Source: Natronospirillum sp965602035 (GTDB lineage Bacteria > Pseudomonadota > Gammaproteobacteria > Pseudomonadales > Natronospirillaceae). Taken from it: a stretch of 64,000 nucleotides of DNA. The stretch's first letter is position 1, and the number at the start of each line of letters is the position of its first letter. The stretch lies in contig OZ271919.1 of the NCBI GenBank assembly GCA_965602035.1, forward strand, positions 1,054,001 to 1,118,000. The letters are read 5' to 3'. The notes below the pieces were generated by a model. That model searched no databases and was not told the origin of the DNA. It saw nothing but the letters and a program-made list of their open reading frames with translations. The position numbers and the translations under genes are program-made. Below are positions 40,780 to 49,990 of the stretch, piece after piece.

Positions 40780-42717
40780 ATGGCGACAGAAATTATCAAA
40801 GTCCCTGATATTGGCACCGACGACAAGGTGACCATTATCGAAGTGAATGTAAAAGAAGGCGACACAATTGCCGCCGAGGACACCATGATCGTACTCGAGT
40901 CCGACAAGGCGTCCATGGATGTACCGGCTCCGCGTGGCGGCAAGGTCACCCAGTTGAAAGTTGCCGAGGGCGACGAAGTCGGCGAAGGCGATGAAATTCT
41001 CTACCTTGATGTGGAAAGCGATGACGCGTCGGGCGACGCCTCAGAGGGAGAGGACGCCGCATCATCCGACAGTGCCCCGGCCGCTGCCGACAGTAATGGC
41101 AAGAGCGCCGGCTCCTCCTCTTCGGGCGAGGTGAGGCCATTGAAAGTGCCGGATATCGGCACCGAAGACGCCGTCGACATCATTGAAGTTCACGTAAAGC
41201 CGGGGGATACGCTGGCTGTTGACGACCCCATCGTTACTCTGGAGAGCGACAAGGCGTCAATGGAGGTCCCGGCCACCGAAGCGGGTGAAGTGGTGTCGGT
41301 CAAGGTCAACGAGGGTGATCAGATTCGCGAGGGCGATATCCTCGTGGAGATCCGTGGCGAAGCAGATGGCAGCTCGGAATCAGGCGGCTCTGACAAGTCT
41401 TCTGGTACGGCCGCGTCTGCTGGTCAGACGGAGACCACAGAGACGATCCCGGTGCCCGATATCGGCACCGAGGACGCCGTCGACATTATTGAGGTGCACG
41501 TCAAAGCCGGCGACACCCTGAACGCAGACGACCCGATTGTCACACTCGAAAGTGATAAGGCGTCCATGGATGTGCCCTCACCACGCGCTGGCACGGTAGC
41601 GAAAGTGCTGGTGAAGGAAGGCGATCAGGTGCGCGAAGGCGATGCGCTGATTGACCTGACGGCGACCGAAAGCGCCGCTGAACCCGCGCCGGCCGCCTCC
41701 TCACCGGAGCCGGAATCGACGTCCGGGGAATCCTCGGCCTCAACCACTCAGGCAGCGGCCCCCAGCGAGCCAGCGCAGATTGTGTCCGGTCACGATGACG
41801 ACATCGTAAGACCGTCAAAGCCGGTCCATGCCGGCCCCGCCGTGCGCAAGCTGGCCCGTGAATTCGGCGTGGACCTGGCACTGGTCAGGGGCTCCGGACC
41901 GCATGAACGGATTCTGAAAGAAGACGTGGCCGGTTTCGTCAAGAGCCGTATCCGTGAGCCCGAGAAAGTGACCGCCGGCGCCGGCATACCAGCGGTTCCG
42001 GACCAGGACTTCAGCAAGTTCGGCGAGGCGGAAGAGAAGCCGATGAGCCGCATTCAGCAGCTTACGGCGGCCAACATGTCACGCAACTGGCTCAATATTC
42101 CGCATGTCACACAGTTTGATGAAGCGGATGTGACCGAGCTGGAGGCGTTCCGGAATTCACTGAAGCCGGAAATGGAGAAGCGGGGCGTAAAAATTTCACC
42201 GCTCGCGTTTCTCGTCAAAGCCTGTGCTTCCGCCCTGCGTGAATTCCCGAATTTCAATGTGTCACTGAAGGCAGACGGTCGTCATTTTGTACAGAAACAT
42301 TATGTACACATCGGTATCGCGGTGGACACGCCCAACGGACTGGTCGTACCGGTCATACGCGATGCCGACCGCAAATCGGTCTGGGAACTGGCCGAAGAGA
42401 TCATTGATCTCGCGAAGCGGGCGCGTGATGGCAAGGTCAAGAGCAATGAAATGCAGGGTGGGTGTTTCACCATCTCCAGCCTGGGTGGCCTGGGTGGTAC
42501 TGCGTTCACGCCGATTGTGAACGCGCCCGAGGTGGCTATTCTGGGCGTATCGAAGAACCAGGTGAAGCCGCACTGGAACGGTCAGTCGTTTGAACCCAGA
42601 ACGTTCACACCGCTGTCGTTGTCCTATGACCATCGTGCCGTCAACGGAGCCGATGCGGCTCGCTTCACAACCTACCTCTGTGATGCTCTGAAAGACCTCA
42701 GACGTCTGCTGCTCTAG
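40780..42717 (+). CDS. aceF: Dihydrolipoyl acetyltransferase (E2) with three lipoyl domains
   Basis: This is a 645-residue protein. Three lipoyl domains carry the ESDKASM motif, with lipoyl lysines near residues 43, 158 and 260, separated by Ala/Ser/Glu-rich swinging linkers. Domains 2 and 3 are nearly identical. The E1/E3-binding domain (PAVRKLAREFGVDLALVRGSGPHERILKEDV) and the catalytic domain (from about 420) with SYDHRAVNGADAARF (catalytic His 618) follow. It forms the 24-mer core of pyruvate dehydrogenase and transfers acetyl to CoA. Lpd is not adjacent. Confidence 0.96.
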   Translation: MATEIIKVPDIGTDDKVTIIEVNVKEGDTIAAEDTMIVLESDKASMDVPAPRGGKVTQLKVAEGDEVGEGDEILYLDVESDDASGDASEGEDAASSDSAPAAADSNGKSAGSSSSGEVRPLKVPDIGTEDAVDIIEVHVKPGDTLAVDDPIVTLESDKASMEVPATEAGEVVSVKVNEGDQIREGDILVEIRGEADGSSESGGSDKSSGTAASAGQTETTETIPVPDIGTEDAVDIIEVHVKAGDTLNADDPIVTLESDKASMDVPSPRAGTVAKVLVKEGDQVREGDALIDLTATESAAEPAPAASSPEPESTSGESSASTTQAAAPSEPAQIVSGHDDDIVRPSKPVHAGPAVRKLAREFGVDLALVRGSGPHERILKEDVAGFVKSRIREPEKVTAGAGIPAVPDQDFSKFGEAEEKPMSRIQQLTAANMSRNWLNIPHVTQFDEADVTELEAFRNSLKPEMEKRGVKISPLAFLVKACASALREFPNFNVSLKADGRHFVQKHYVHIGIAVDTPNGLVVPVIRDADRKSVWELAEEIIDLAKRARDGKVKSNEMQGGCFTISSLGGLGGTAFTPIVNAPEVAILGVSKNQVKPHWNGQSFEPRTFTPLSLSYDHRAVNGADAARFTTYLCDALKDLRRLLL

Positions 42718-42737
42718 TCTGTCGACGGCAGATCAGG

Positions 42738-42793
42738 ATCGCGACCGTCGGTCGCTCCTACAACTCCTGTAGGAGCCGGCCGACGGCCGCGAT
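42738..42793. repeat. REP-like extragenic palindrome
   Basis: This is a 56-bp imperfect palindrome: left arm ATCGCGACCGTCGG plus CTCCTACA, right arm TGTAGGAG plus CCGACGGCCGCGAT, with a 5-base loop. The TCCTGTAGGAG core and the GC arms resemble REP elements of Pseudomonas and relatives. It sits 20 bp after aceF between convergent genes and may stop transcription or protect mRNA ends. Only one copy is in this window. Confidence 0.7.
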
Positions 42794-42833
42794 AACCGGG
42801 AGTCTATGGAAGCCGACCGAAGGCGAGTATCGA

Positions 42834-43460
42834 CTAAGGCGCCAGCACGACATACCCGAAAATCGTGACGTAGTGACAGATACTCCCCGCGAGAACGAAC
42901 ATGTGCCAGATGCCATGGCCATGAGGCACTCGCCCGTCCAGCACGTAAAAGATCACGCCCAGCGAGTAGACCAGCCCCCCGGCAACCAGCCAGGCCAGAC
43001 CGGTCGGAGGCAGTGACCGTACCAGCGGCGCCAGCGCCACTACCACAACCCAGCCCATTAGCAGATAGATCGCTACCGGAATACGGCGCTTGTGGTCGAA
43101 TGGCAGCAATTCGATCACCAACCCGACCACGACCAGCGCCCAGACCACACCAAAAATACTCCACCCCCAGGGCCCCTGCAGGGTCACCAGGGTAAAGGGC
43201 GTGTAGGTCCCTGCGATCAGGAAGTAGATGGCAAAATGATCGATCCGCTTGAAAATGCGTTTCGCCGTACCCTGGAAACTGTGATACAGCGTTGATGCCG
43301 TGTAGAGCAGCACCAGTGTCGCGCCGTAGATACTGACACTGACAATGGTCAGGGTATCTGCCACAAAGGCGGCTGCAGTAATCAGAGCCGTCACGCCGGC
43401 TACCGCCGCGAGCGCGCCCAGTAGATGGCTGACGCTGTTCAGCCTTTCACCGTGATACAC
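42834..43460 (-). CDS. Hemolysin III family membrane protein (PAQR-like)
   Basis: This 208-residue protein has seven predicted membrane helices. The HlyIII/PAQR zinc-site residues are visible: the His in NSVSHLLGA, the His in ASTLYHSFQGTAKRIFKRIDHFAIYFLIAGTYTPF and the two His of IWHMFVLAGSICHYVTIF near the C-terminus. Bacterial members (E. coli YqfA) affect membrane lipid balance; ceramidase-like hydrolase activity is known only for eukaryotic relatives. It lies 3 bp after the lipoprotein gene. Confidence 0.88.
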   Translation of the reverse strand: MYHGERLNSVSHLLGALAAVAGVTALITAAAFVADTLTIVSVSIYGATLVLLYTASTLYHSFQGTAKRIFKRIDHFAIYFLIAGTYTPFTLVTLQGPWGWSIFGVVWALVVVGLVIELLPFDHKRRIPVAIYLLMGWVVVVALAPLVRSLPPTGLAWLVAGGLVYSLGVIFYVLDGRVPHGHGIWHMFVLAGSICHYVTIFGYVVLAP

Positions 43461-43463
43461 GCC

Positions 43464-44081
43464 CTATTCCCCCAGCAACCGTTCCAGCAGGCTGCGCCGG
43501 TTACTGTCTGCACGCTCCGGGCGCTCACCAACCGGCTCTTCCTGTACCGACCACGCCGGCCCGAGCGCGTCCAGGCGCCTCTCCATACGTTGCTGTGTCG
43601 TGTCATCAAGGGGCACAAAGGCCGGTTGCGTCGTGGTAAACCCGGTGCGCCCTTCACCATGAGTTACCTGCAATTGCCAGCTCAGCATATAAGCGGTGTC
43701 CGCCGCCAGATCGAACGACAGCTCGACCTCGCGAGGGCGCAGTGAGGTCGGGTCGAATCCATCAACGCCGGGGTATCCACGCGCAGCAAAGGTGTCGAGT
43801 GTCCAGCTTCCCGGGGGTAGCTCCGTGATGACCAGATAGCGGTCACTTGATCTCGGGCGCAGTATCACTTCCCGTGTTAGGCCATCAGGCCCGGAGAGGT
43901 TGAGAATGTAGTAGTACCCCAGCTCACTGACCGGCCGGCCTTCTGTGGAGAAACCAAGCAGGACTACGGTACCGGCTGTTTCATCCCGGCTGATCTGGCC
44001 TATTCCCGCACAGCCGGTTATCAGCAAGGCTGCAACCGCAAGCATGAGCCGGTTTCTGACGCGCCCGAATTGAACCTTCAT
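43464..44081 (-). CDS. Uncharacterised lipoprotein, 205 aa
   Basis: The N-terminus has a basic region, a hydrophobic core and lipobox LITGC (Cys24), followed by AGI, so it is probably an outer-membrane lipoprotein (no Asp at +2). The rest is beta-rich: GTVVLLGFSTEGRPV, YYYILNLSGPDGLTREVIL, YLVITELPPGSWTLDTFAARG. This recalls small Ig-like or carboxypeptidase-regulatory folds. No family is recognised. It is co-directional with the HlyIII gene immediately downstream. Confidence 0.65.
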   Translation of the reverse strand: MKVQFGRVRNRLMLAVAALLITGCAGIGQISRDETAGTVVLLGFSTEGRPVSELGYYYILNLSGPDGLTREVILRPRSSDRYLVITELPPGSWTLDTFAARGYPGVDGFDPTSLRPREVELSFDLAADTAYMLSWQLQVTHGEGRTGFTTTQPAFVPLDDTTQQRMERRLDALGPAWSVQEEPVGERPERADSNRRSLLERLLGE

Positions 44082-44116
44082 TCTCTGGTATTACTCCTTT
44101 GCTGCCTTTAAACCAT

Positions 44117-44554
44117 TCAAACCAGTGCTTTCTGTTCCAGCCGCTCAATATCCAGACGCAGTGCATCCGGAACCGGATGTTTCCGGCCCGAGCGGTCAAG
44201 CATGACGATTCGCGCGGATCCGAGCGTCACAATGGTATCCTGCTCGGTGCTGAAAATGCCATATTCCTGCAGGCAGCCGAATTCGTGCAATTCAGTAACC
44301 CGCGCCCCCACGCGCAGGGTATCGGGAAATACAACGGGCCGCCGGTAGCGCGCTGATGTCTCGGCGATCACCGGGCCGAACTCTGCCGACCCGAACAGCC
44401 CCAGCGAGCGCATATAGGCTATTCGTATATTCTCGAAGTAACGGAAATAGACGACATTGTTCACATGCCCCAGAGCATCCATATCACCCCAGGGTACCGG
44501 GTGTTTGATAACAACCGGATAGGTTTCCTTGAATTCTGCCAACGTATCGGACAT
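44117..44554 (-). CDS. Acyl-CoA thioesterase, 4HBT hotdog family
   Basis: This 145-residue hotdog protein has the active-site motif WGDMDALGHVNNVVYFRYFENIRIAYM (Asp17-type catalytic residue and NN), as in YbgC/4HBT enzymes that release CoA from acyl or hydroxybenzoyl thioesters. The C-terminus is basic. The natural substrate is not evident. The 218 bp between it and sthA hold no gene or clear signal. Confidence 0.85.
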   Translation of the reverse strand: MSDTLAEFKETYPVVIKHPVPWGDMDALGHVNNVVYFRYFENIRIAYMRSLGLFGSAEFGPVIAETSARYRRPVVFPDTLRVGARVTELHEFGCLQEYGIFSTEQDTIVTLGSARIVMLDRSGRKHPVPDALRLDIERLEQKALV

Positions 44555-44772
44555 AGCGCATCGCCTCGGCTCAGGTGCAACCAGAGCTATAGCTTAGGGC
44601 AACGCGGACCGGTTACCCCAGTCCTGAACCGGGATTGCTCCCGATCTGTGCATGCCATGACACAAATCGTTACTGCAGCGGGGTACCATTGAGCGTAATC
44701 AGGGCTATCCGGAACAGATAACCGTCTCAGTTCGCGTCGTTTACCCCTGTGCCCGCTACGAGACCACCGGTG

Positions 44773-46164
44773 TCAGAGCCGGTTCAGTCCGTTCAGTGCC
44801 GCAACGCGATAGGCTTCCGCCATGGTCGGATAGTTGAACGTGTGACTGACAAAATAATTCAGTGAATTGTTCTCTCCCGGCTGCTCCATAATGGCCTGCC
44901 CAATGTGCAGGATCTCGGCCGCCTGATCCCCGAAACAATGAATGCCCAGCAGTTCCAGCGTTTCCGAATGGAACAACAGCTTGAGCATACCGACATCTTC
45001 TCCGGTGATCTGAGCCCGCGCCGTGTCCTTGAAATACGCTTTTCCGACTTCATAGGGTATTTTGTCGGCGGTCAGTTCACGTTCGTTGCGCCCGACCGAA
45101 CTGATTTCCGGGATGGTATAGATACCGGTCGGAATGTCGCTGAAATAATGCGCCTCGCCATCGCTTATCGCCGCTGCCGAGGCGCTGCGCCCCTGATCAT
45201 AAGCGGCACTGGCCAGACTCGGCCAGCCGATCACATCACCGACGGCAAACACGGACTCCACCTCTGTCCGGTAGTTGCGGTCAACCTCCAGCTGACCGCG
45301 TTTATTGGGTGTCAGCCCGATCGCATCGAGATTCAGGCCCTCAGTGTTGCCAGCGCGGCCGTTTGCCCACATGAACGCATCCGCCTTGATAACCTTACCG
45401 CTTGCCAGTGTCAGTCGGATCCGGTGGTCATCCCCGGAAACACTCTCGAACGCCTCATTGTGACGAATGAGTACGCCGTTGTGTCGCATGTGATAGCTCA
45501 GGGCATCGGAAATCTCATCGTCCATGAATGCCAGAAGCCGCTCACCGGGGTTGACCAAATCGACCTTGACACCCAGGCCACTGAAAATAGACGCATACTC
45601 GCACCCGATAACACCAGCACCATAAATGACGATCCGGTCCGGCGTATGTTTCAGCGTGAGTATCTTGTCGCTGTCAAAAATGCGCGGGTGTGAAAAATCA
45701 ACATCCGGTGGGCGATATGGCCGCGAGCCCGTGGCGACTATGATGTGCCCGGCGACCAGCTCGTCTCCCGCCTGCTCTCCGTCGCGGAGCGCTACACGAT
45801 GAGGGTCGACAAAGTACGCATCGCCCTGAAAAACACTGACGTGGTTGCGCGCATAGAACCGCGCCCGCATGGCCACCTGCTTGTCGATGACCGCATTGGC
45901 CGACTGCATGACGGTCGGGAAATCAAGAATTCTCGGTTCCGACACCGCCCTGAACATGCGCGACCGATTGAACTTCATTAACGCGTCGACAGAATGCCGC
46001 AACGCTTTGGACGGAATCGTGCCCTGATGTGTACAGTTCCCGCCAACTGACAGTCGCCGGTCAACAATTGCGACTGAATGGCCCTTCTTGGCTGCATTCA
46101 TGGCCGCACTCTCACCCGCCGGGCCACTGCCCAGCACGACCACATCAAACCGGTGCTCGGCCAT
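44773..46164 (-). CDS. sthA: Soluble pyridine nucleotide transhydrogenase
   Basis: This 463-residue flavoprotein equilibrates NADPH and NADH. The FAD site is VVLGSGPAGESAAMNAAKKG. The lipoamide-dehydrogenase-like redox pair is replaced (GGNCTHQGTIPSKAL), which separates SthA from disulfide reductases. The NAD site is IYGAGVIGCEYASIFSGLG, with a C-terminal dimer domain. It starts 9 bp after nqrM, so it may be read through from the nqr operon, linking two NADH-handling systems. Confidence 0.95.
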   Translation of the reverse strand: MAEHRFDVVVLGSGPAGESAAMNAAKKGHSVAIVDRRLSVGGNCTHQGTIPSKALRHSVDALMKFNRSRMFRAVSEPRILDFPTVMQSANAVIDKQVAMRARFYARNHVSVFQGDAYFVDPHRVALRDGEQAGDELVAGHIIVATGSRPYRPPDVDFSHPRIFDSDKILTLKHTPDRIVIYGAGVIGCEYASIFSGLGVKVDLVNPGERLLAFMDDEISDALSYHMRHNGVLIRHNEAFESVSGDDHRIRLTLASGKVIKADAFMWANGRAGNTEGLNLDAIGLTPNKRGQLEVDRNYRTEVESVFAVGDVIGWPSLASAAYDQGRSASAAAISDGEAHYFSDIPTGIYTIPEISSVGRNERELTADKIPYEVGKAYFKDTARAQITGEDVGMLKLLFHSETLELLGIHCFGDQAAEILHIGQAIMEQPGENNSLNYFVSHTFNYPTMAEAYRVAALNGLNRL

Positions 46165-46172
46165 GCCTGCTC

Positions 46173-46421
46173 CTATCGATCTGCGTTATAGAACTCCGTC
46201 TTGCCGCCACCGGTGTCACGGTTCGCGGGCTCGTCGCCCTGACCGGTTTCGCAGCGATTGGGGTCACCGCCGCAGACCTCGCAGGGGCCGCCCCCGGCGA
46301 CACCTGAATTGGCCAGGCCACCGCAGCTACCACTGATCGGTTTGCGGCCGAACATGACGCCAATCGCCATGCCGCCAACACCGATCAGCATCAACGCCAG
46401 CACCAACAAGAAAAGGGTCAT
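46173..46421 (-). CDS. nqrM: Na+-NQR maturation protein NqrM
   Basis: This 82-residue protein has one N-terminal membrane helix (LFLLVLALMLIGVGGMAIGVMFG). It then carries cysteines in SCGGLAN and the PCEVCGGDPNRCE cluster (four Cys in NqrM: one, then C-x2-C, then C). NqrM is thought to deliver iron to the Cys4 iron site formed by NqrD and NqrE. It overlaps apbE by 4 bp at the end of the nqr operon, as in Vibrio. Confidence 0.92.
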   Translation of the reverse strand: MTLFLLVLALMLIGVGGMAIGVMFGRKPISGSCGGLANSGVAGGGPCEVCGGDPNRCETGQGDEPANRDTGGGKTEFYNADR

Positions 46422-47449
46422 CGTTCATCTCCTTCAACCAGCCGATCAAAGCGGCCGGTTGATGTTTCTGTAAAGCCATCGGCCTGGCGCCGGATTAGCA
46501 ACACCGAAAGGGACTGCTCCTCAGCCAGCGCCATTGCTCGGTCCTGACCCGCCACCAACAGGGCGGTCGCCCAGGCATCCGCCATCATCGCACTGTCTCC
46601 GAACACCGATACCGAAGCCAGATCATGCCGTATCGGTCGCCCGTCACGGGGATCAATGACATGTGTCCAGCGTGTCCCCCCCTGTTCAACGTAATTGCGG
46701 TAATCACCGCTGGTTACAAGGGCACCACTGTCGAGCTCGACAACCCGGTATACCCGACGCTGGTTTTCCAATGGCTCTTCGATGGCAACCCGCCACGGCG
46801 ACCCATCGGGCTTACCGCCGGCCATCACCATATCACCCCCCAACTCTACCAGAAAATGCGCCACACCTTGAGCCTTCAGGTATTCGGCTACCGCATCCGC
46901 ACCATAACCCTTTGCAATAGCGGAGAGATCCAGTGTCACCGGTGCGCGTTTGCGCAACGCCGCCGGCTCATCACGGGTTTCCACGGCCTGCCAGTCGACC
47001 TGCGCAAGGAGCTGGCTGAGTGCCTCATCGGTGGGTACTTCTTCCGCTCGACCGCGCGGGCCGAAGCCCCAGGCCTGAACAAGGGGATAGACGGTGGGGT
47101 CAAACAGCCCACCCGACTGTCGGGCGACTGTGCGCGCCGCTTCCACCACATGCACCACCTCGGGTGCAACCGGTACCCAGGTGTTCACCGGCGCTTCATT
47201 GAACGCGGTGATGTCCGACCCCGGCTCATACACCGACATCCGGTCCACAATGCGGTTAAGCGTCCGCTGAATACCGATTTCCAGCGTGACTCTGTTGCCC
47301 TCGGGTGCAAAGGCCAGCACGGAATACTGGGTGCCCATGGTGCCGCCGGCAAAGCGCAGGGGCTCTTCGGGAAGACTGCCATCGCTGCAGGCGGTGAGCC
47401 CGAAAACAAAAAGGAGCGCCCACAGGCACTCCTTTCGATACGTCATCAT
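46418..47449 (-). CDS. apbE: FAD:protein FMN transferase
   Basis: This 343-residue lipoprotein (lipobox FGLTACSDG, Cys about 21) faces the periplasm. It attaches FMN from FAD to threonines of NqrB and NqrC. Family motifs include GTQYSVLAFAPEG, GLFDPTVYPLVQAWGFGP, VTLDLSAIAKGYGADAV and the C-terminal THVIDPRDGRPI and MADAWATALLV (metal Asp). It is located between nqrF and nqrM, matching its targets. Confidence 0.94.
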   Translation of the reverse strand: MMTYRKECLWALLFVFGLTACSDGSLPEEPLRFAGGTMGTQYSVLAFAPEGNRVTLEIGIQRTLNRIVDRMSVYEPGSDITAFNEAPVNTWVPVAPEVVHVVEAARTVARQSGGLFDPTVYPLVQAWGFGPRGRAEEVPTDEALSQLLAQVDWQAVETRDEPAALRKRAPVTLDLSAIAKGYGADAVAEYLKAQGVAHFLVELGGDMVMAGGKPDGSPWRVAIEEPLENQRRVYRVVELDSGALVTSGDYRNYVEQGGTRWTHVIDPRDGRPIRHDLASVSVFGDSAMMADAWATALLVAGQDRAMALAEEQSLSVLLIRRQADGFTETSTGRFDRLVEGDER

Positions 47450-47467
47450 TTTCAGGGCGTCTCCCGG

Positions 47468-48694
47468 TCAGCCGCCGAAATCGTCCAGCATGATGTTTTC
47501 GTCCTCAACGCCCAGGTCCTTGAGCATCTTGATCGCGGACGCGTTCATCATGGGCGGACCGCACATGTAGTACTCTACGTCTTCAGGCGCCTCATGATCC
47601 TTCAGGTAGAGGTCGTACAACACATTGTGAATAAAGCCTACCGGCCCTTCCCAGTTGTCTTCATCAGCCGGTTCGCTCAGTGCAAGGTGCCATTCGAAAT
47701 TGTCGTTTTCTTCCTGGAGCTGGTCGAACTCCTCCACATAGAAGGCTTCCCGGTAGGAGCGCGCACCGTACCAGAAAGTCATCTTCCGGTTCGTCTTGAT
47801 CCGACGGAGCTGATCGAAAATATGCGACCGCATCGGCGCCATACCGGCACCACCACCGATAAAGATCATTTCAGCATCGGTATCCTTGGCAAAGAATTCA
47901 CCGAACGGCCCGAAGACCGTGATTTTGTCCCCTTCCTTCAGGCTGAAGACATAGGATGACATCTGCCCCGGCGGATGATCCGACCCTGGCGGGGGCGTAG
48001 CGATCCGGATGTTGAATTTGAGAATGCCCTCTTCTTCCGGGTAGTTCGCCATGGAATAGGCACGAGTAATGGTTTCGTCGACCTTTGACTCATACTGCCA
48101 GACATTGAACTTGTCCCAGTCTCCGTGGAATTTTTCCTCCACCTCGAAGTCCTTGAACTTCACATGGTGAGGCGGTGCTTCAAGCTGCACATAGCCGCCC
48201 GCGCGGAAATCGACATTTTCACCTTCAGGCAGCTTCAGGTTGAGCTCCTTGATGAAGGTCGCCACGTTCGGATTGGAGGTTACCTCGCATTCCCAGCGTT
48301 TCACCCCGAAGAACTCGGCCGGCACCTCAATTTTCATGTCCTGCTTGACCGGGACCTGGCAGGACAACCGCCAGCCCTGGCGCAGCTCACCCTTGGTGAA
48401 GGCCTGGGCTTCGGTAGGACCTGGTTCCCCACCACCCTCAAATACCCGACAGACACACTGCTGACAGGTGCCACCGCCACCACAGGCGGAGCTGAGGTAG
48501 ATGCCCTGCCCGGCCAATGTGCCCAGCAGCTTGCTGCCAGCTTCCACGGTAATGGCCTTGTCCGGGTCTTCGTTGATTTCGATCGTGACGTCGCCGGTAT
48601 TCACCAGCTTGGAGCGGGCACTGAGGATCACGCCTACCAGCAGGAAGACAATGACAATAAACAGCACAACGCCCAGCGTTATTTCCAAAAACAT
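47468..48694 (-). CDS. nqrF: Na+-NQR subunit F (NADH dehydrogenase, FAD, 2Fe-2S)
   Basis: This 408-residue subunit starts at ATG 48694 (MFLEITLGVVLFIVIVFLLVGVIL), with one membrane helix; a longer frame is not used by the family. The 2Fe-2S ligands are SACGGGGTCQQCVC (with an upstream Cys pattern), the FAD site is RAYSMANYPEE and the NADH site IFIGGGAGMAPMRS. It is the electron entry point of the pump. It lies 16 bp after nqrE. Confidence 0.97.
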   Translation of the reverse strand: MFLEITLGVVLFIVIVFLLVGVILSARSKLVNTGDVTIEINEDPDKAITVEAGSKLLGTLAGQGIYLSSACGGGGTCQQCVCRVFEGGGEPGPTEAQAFTKGELRQGWRLSCQVPVKQDMKIEVPAEFFGVKRWECEVTSNPNVATFIKELNLKLPEGENVDFRAGGYVQLEAPPHHVKFKDFEVEEKFHGDWDKFNVWQYESKVDETITRAYSMANYPEEEGILKFNIRIATPPPGSDHPPGQMSSYVFSLKEGDKITVFGPFGEFFAKDTDAEMIFIGGGAGMAPMRSHIFDQLRRIKTNRKMTFWYGARSYREAFYVEEFDQLQEENDNFEWHLALSEPADEDNWEGPVGFIHNVLYDLYLKDHEAPEDVEYYMCGPPMMNASAIKMLKDLGVEDENIMLDDFGG

Positions 48695-48710
48695 AGTCTC
48701 TGCTCCTGCC

Positions 48711-49328
48711 TTACAGCTGTACCCCGGAGAACGACATGAAGCCAAGCGACATCAGGCCAACGGCAATGAAGGTGACTCCCAGGCCCTGCAGGCCGGGAGG
48801 AATGTCACTGTACTTCAGCTTCTCACGTACACCGGCGAGCGCTGCTATCGCGAGAGCCCAGCCCATACCGGCTCCCAGACCGTAAACGACGGACTCACCG
48901 AAATTGTAGTTGCGCTCAACCATGAACAGTGAAGCACCGAGAATGGCGCAGTTCACCGTGATCAAAGGCAGGAACACACCCAGCGCGTTGTAGAGCTTGG
49001 GCACAAACTTGTCGAGGAACATCTCCATGATCTGTACCAGCGCGGCGATCACGCCGATATAACTCAGGTAACCGAGGAAGCTCAGGTCCACGGCCGCGAG
49101 GTCTTCGCTGACCCAGCTCAACGCGCCTTCATTGAGCACATAGGTGTAAATCAGGTTGTTGACGGGAACCGTCACGCCCAGCACGACGACCACGGCGATA
49201 CCCAGGCCGACAGCGGCTTCAACCTTCTTGGAGATCGCCAGAAAGGTGCACATGCCGAGGAAGAAGGCCAGCGCCATGTTTTCGACGAAAATCGCCGTAA
49301 TGAATAGACTGATCAGTTCCTCAGCCAT
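48711..49328 (-). CDS. nqrE: Na+-NQR subunit E
   Basis: This 205-residue membrane protein has six helices. The family start (FVENMALAFFLGMCTFLAISKKVEAA) contains one of the Cys residues of the intramembrane iron site shared with NqrD; ITVNCAILGASLFMV holds the other. The C-terminus GFMSFSGVQL is typical. The start overlaps the nqrD stop (TGATG). Confidence 0.96.
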   Translation of the reverse strand: MAEELISLFITAIFVENMALAFFLGMCTFLAISKKVEAAVGLGIAVVVVLGVTVPVNNLIYTYVLNEGALSWVSEDLAAVDLSFLGYLSYIGVIAALVQIMEMFLDKFVPKLYNALGVFLPLITVNCAILGASLFMVERNYNFGESVVYGLGAGMGWALAIAALAGVREKLKYSDIPPGLQGLGVTFIAVGLMSLGFMSFSGVQL

Positions 49329-49990
49329 CAGAAGGCCTCCTTGTTGACGTTCGGACGAATCTTGAACTCGTCTTCTTCAACCTGTTCGGGTTTCCAGACA
49401 CGCAGCCCCCAGATCATGAAACCAATAATAAAGAACGCGCTCGGTGGGAGCAGGAACAGCCCATTGGGCTCATACCAACCACCGGCAGACACCGGCGTGA
49501 GAACCTGCAGGCCGAATATGGAGCCGGCTCCGAAAAACTCGCGGAAGAACGCGACCACCATCAGCACAACAGAGTACCCCAGCGCGTTGCCGATACCGTC
49601 CAGGAACGAGATACCCGCCGGATTCTGCATGGCGAATGCTTCGGCACGACCCATGACGATACAGTTGGTAATGATCAGGCCAACAAATACCGACAGCTGC
49701 TGGGAAATGTTATAGGCGTAGGCCTTCAGGATCTGATCCACCACGATCACCAGCGATGCGATGATCGTCATCTGAACGATAATGCGGATGTTGTTGGGAA
49801 TCTGGTTCCTGATCAGCGCGATAAAGAAGTTCGACAGGCTCAACACGAACAGTACCGCCAGACACATCGTGAGTGCCACGGTCATGCTCGTGGTAACCGC
49901 CAGGGCTGAACAGATACCCAGTATCTGCAACCCGATCGGGTTGTTGTTGAACAACGGGTCCAGCAGGACCTGTTTGCTTCTGGAAGCCAT
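49328..49990 (-). CDS. nqrD: Na+-NQR subunit D
   Basis: This 220-residue, six-helix membrane subunit is related to RnfE. Conserved blocks LLDPLFNNNPIGLQILGICSALAVT and VGLIITNCIVMGRAEAFA (Cys iron ligands) are visible. It is paired with NqrE around the Cys4 iron centre. It is adjacent to nqrC (stop to start with no gap). Confidence 0.96.
   Translation of the reverse strand: MASRSKQVLLDPLFNNNPIGLQILGICSALAVTTSMTVALTMCLAVLFVLSLSNFFIALIRNQIPNNIRIIVQMTIIASLVIVVDQILKAYAYNISQQLSVFVGLIITNCIVMGRAEAFAMQNPAGISFLDGIGNALGYSVVLMVVAFFREFFGAGSIFGLQVLTPVSAGGWYEPNGLFLLPPSAFFIIGFMIWGLRVWKPEQVEEDEFKIRPNVNKEAF

Noticed and set aside
46625..47959. 444-codon plus-strand frame over apbE and nqrF
   Set aside because: It spans the junction of two well-supported minus-strand genes and encodes a low-complexity, His/Arg-rich product.
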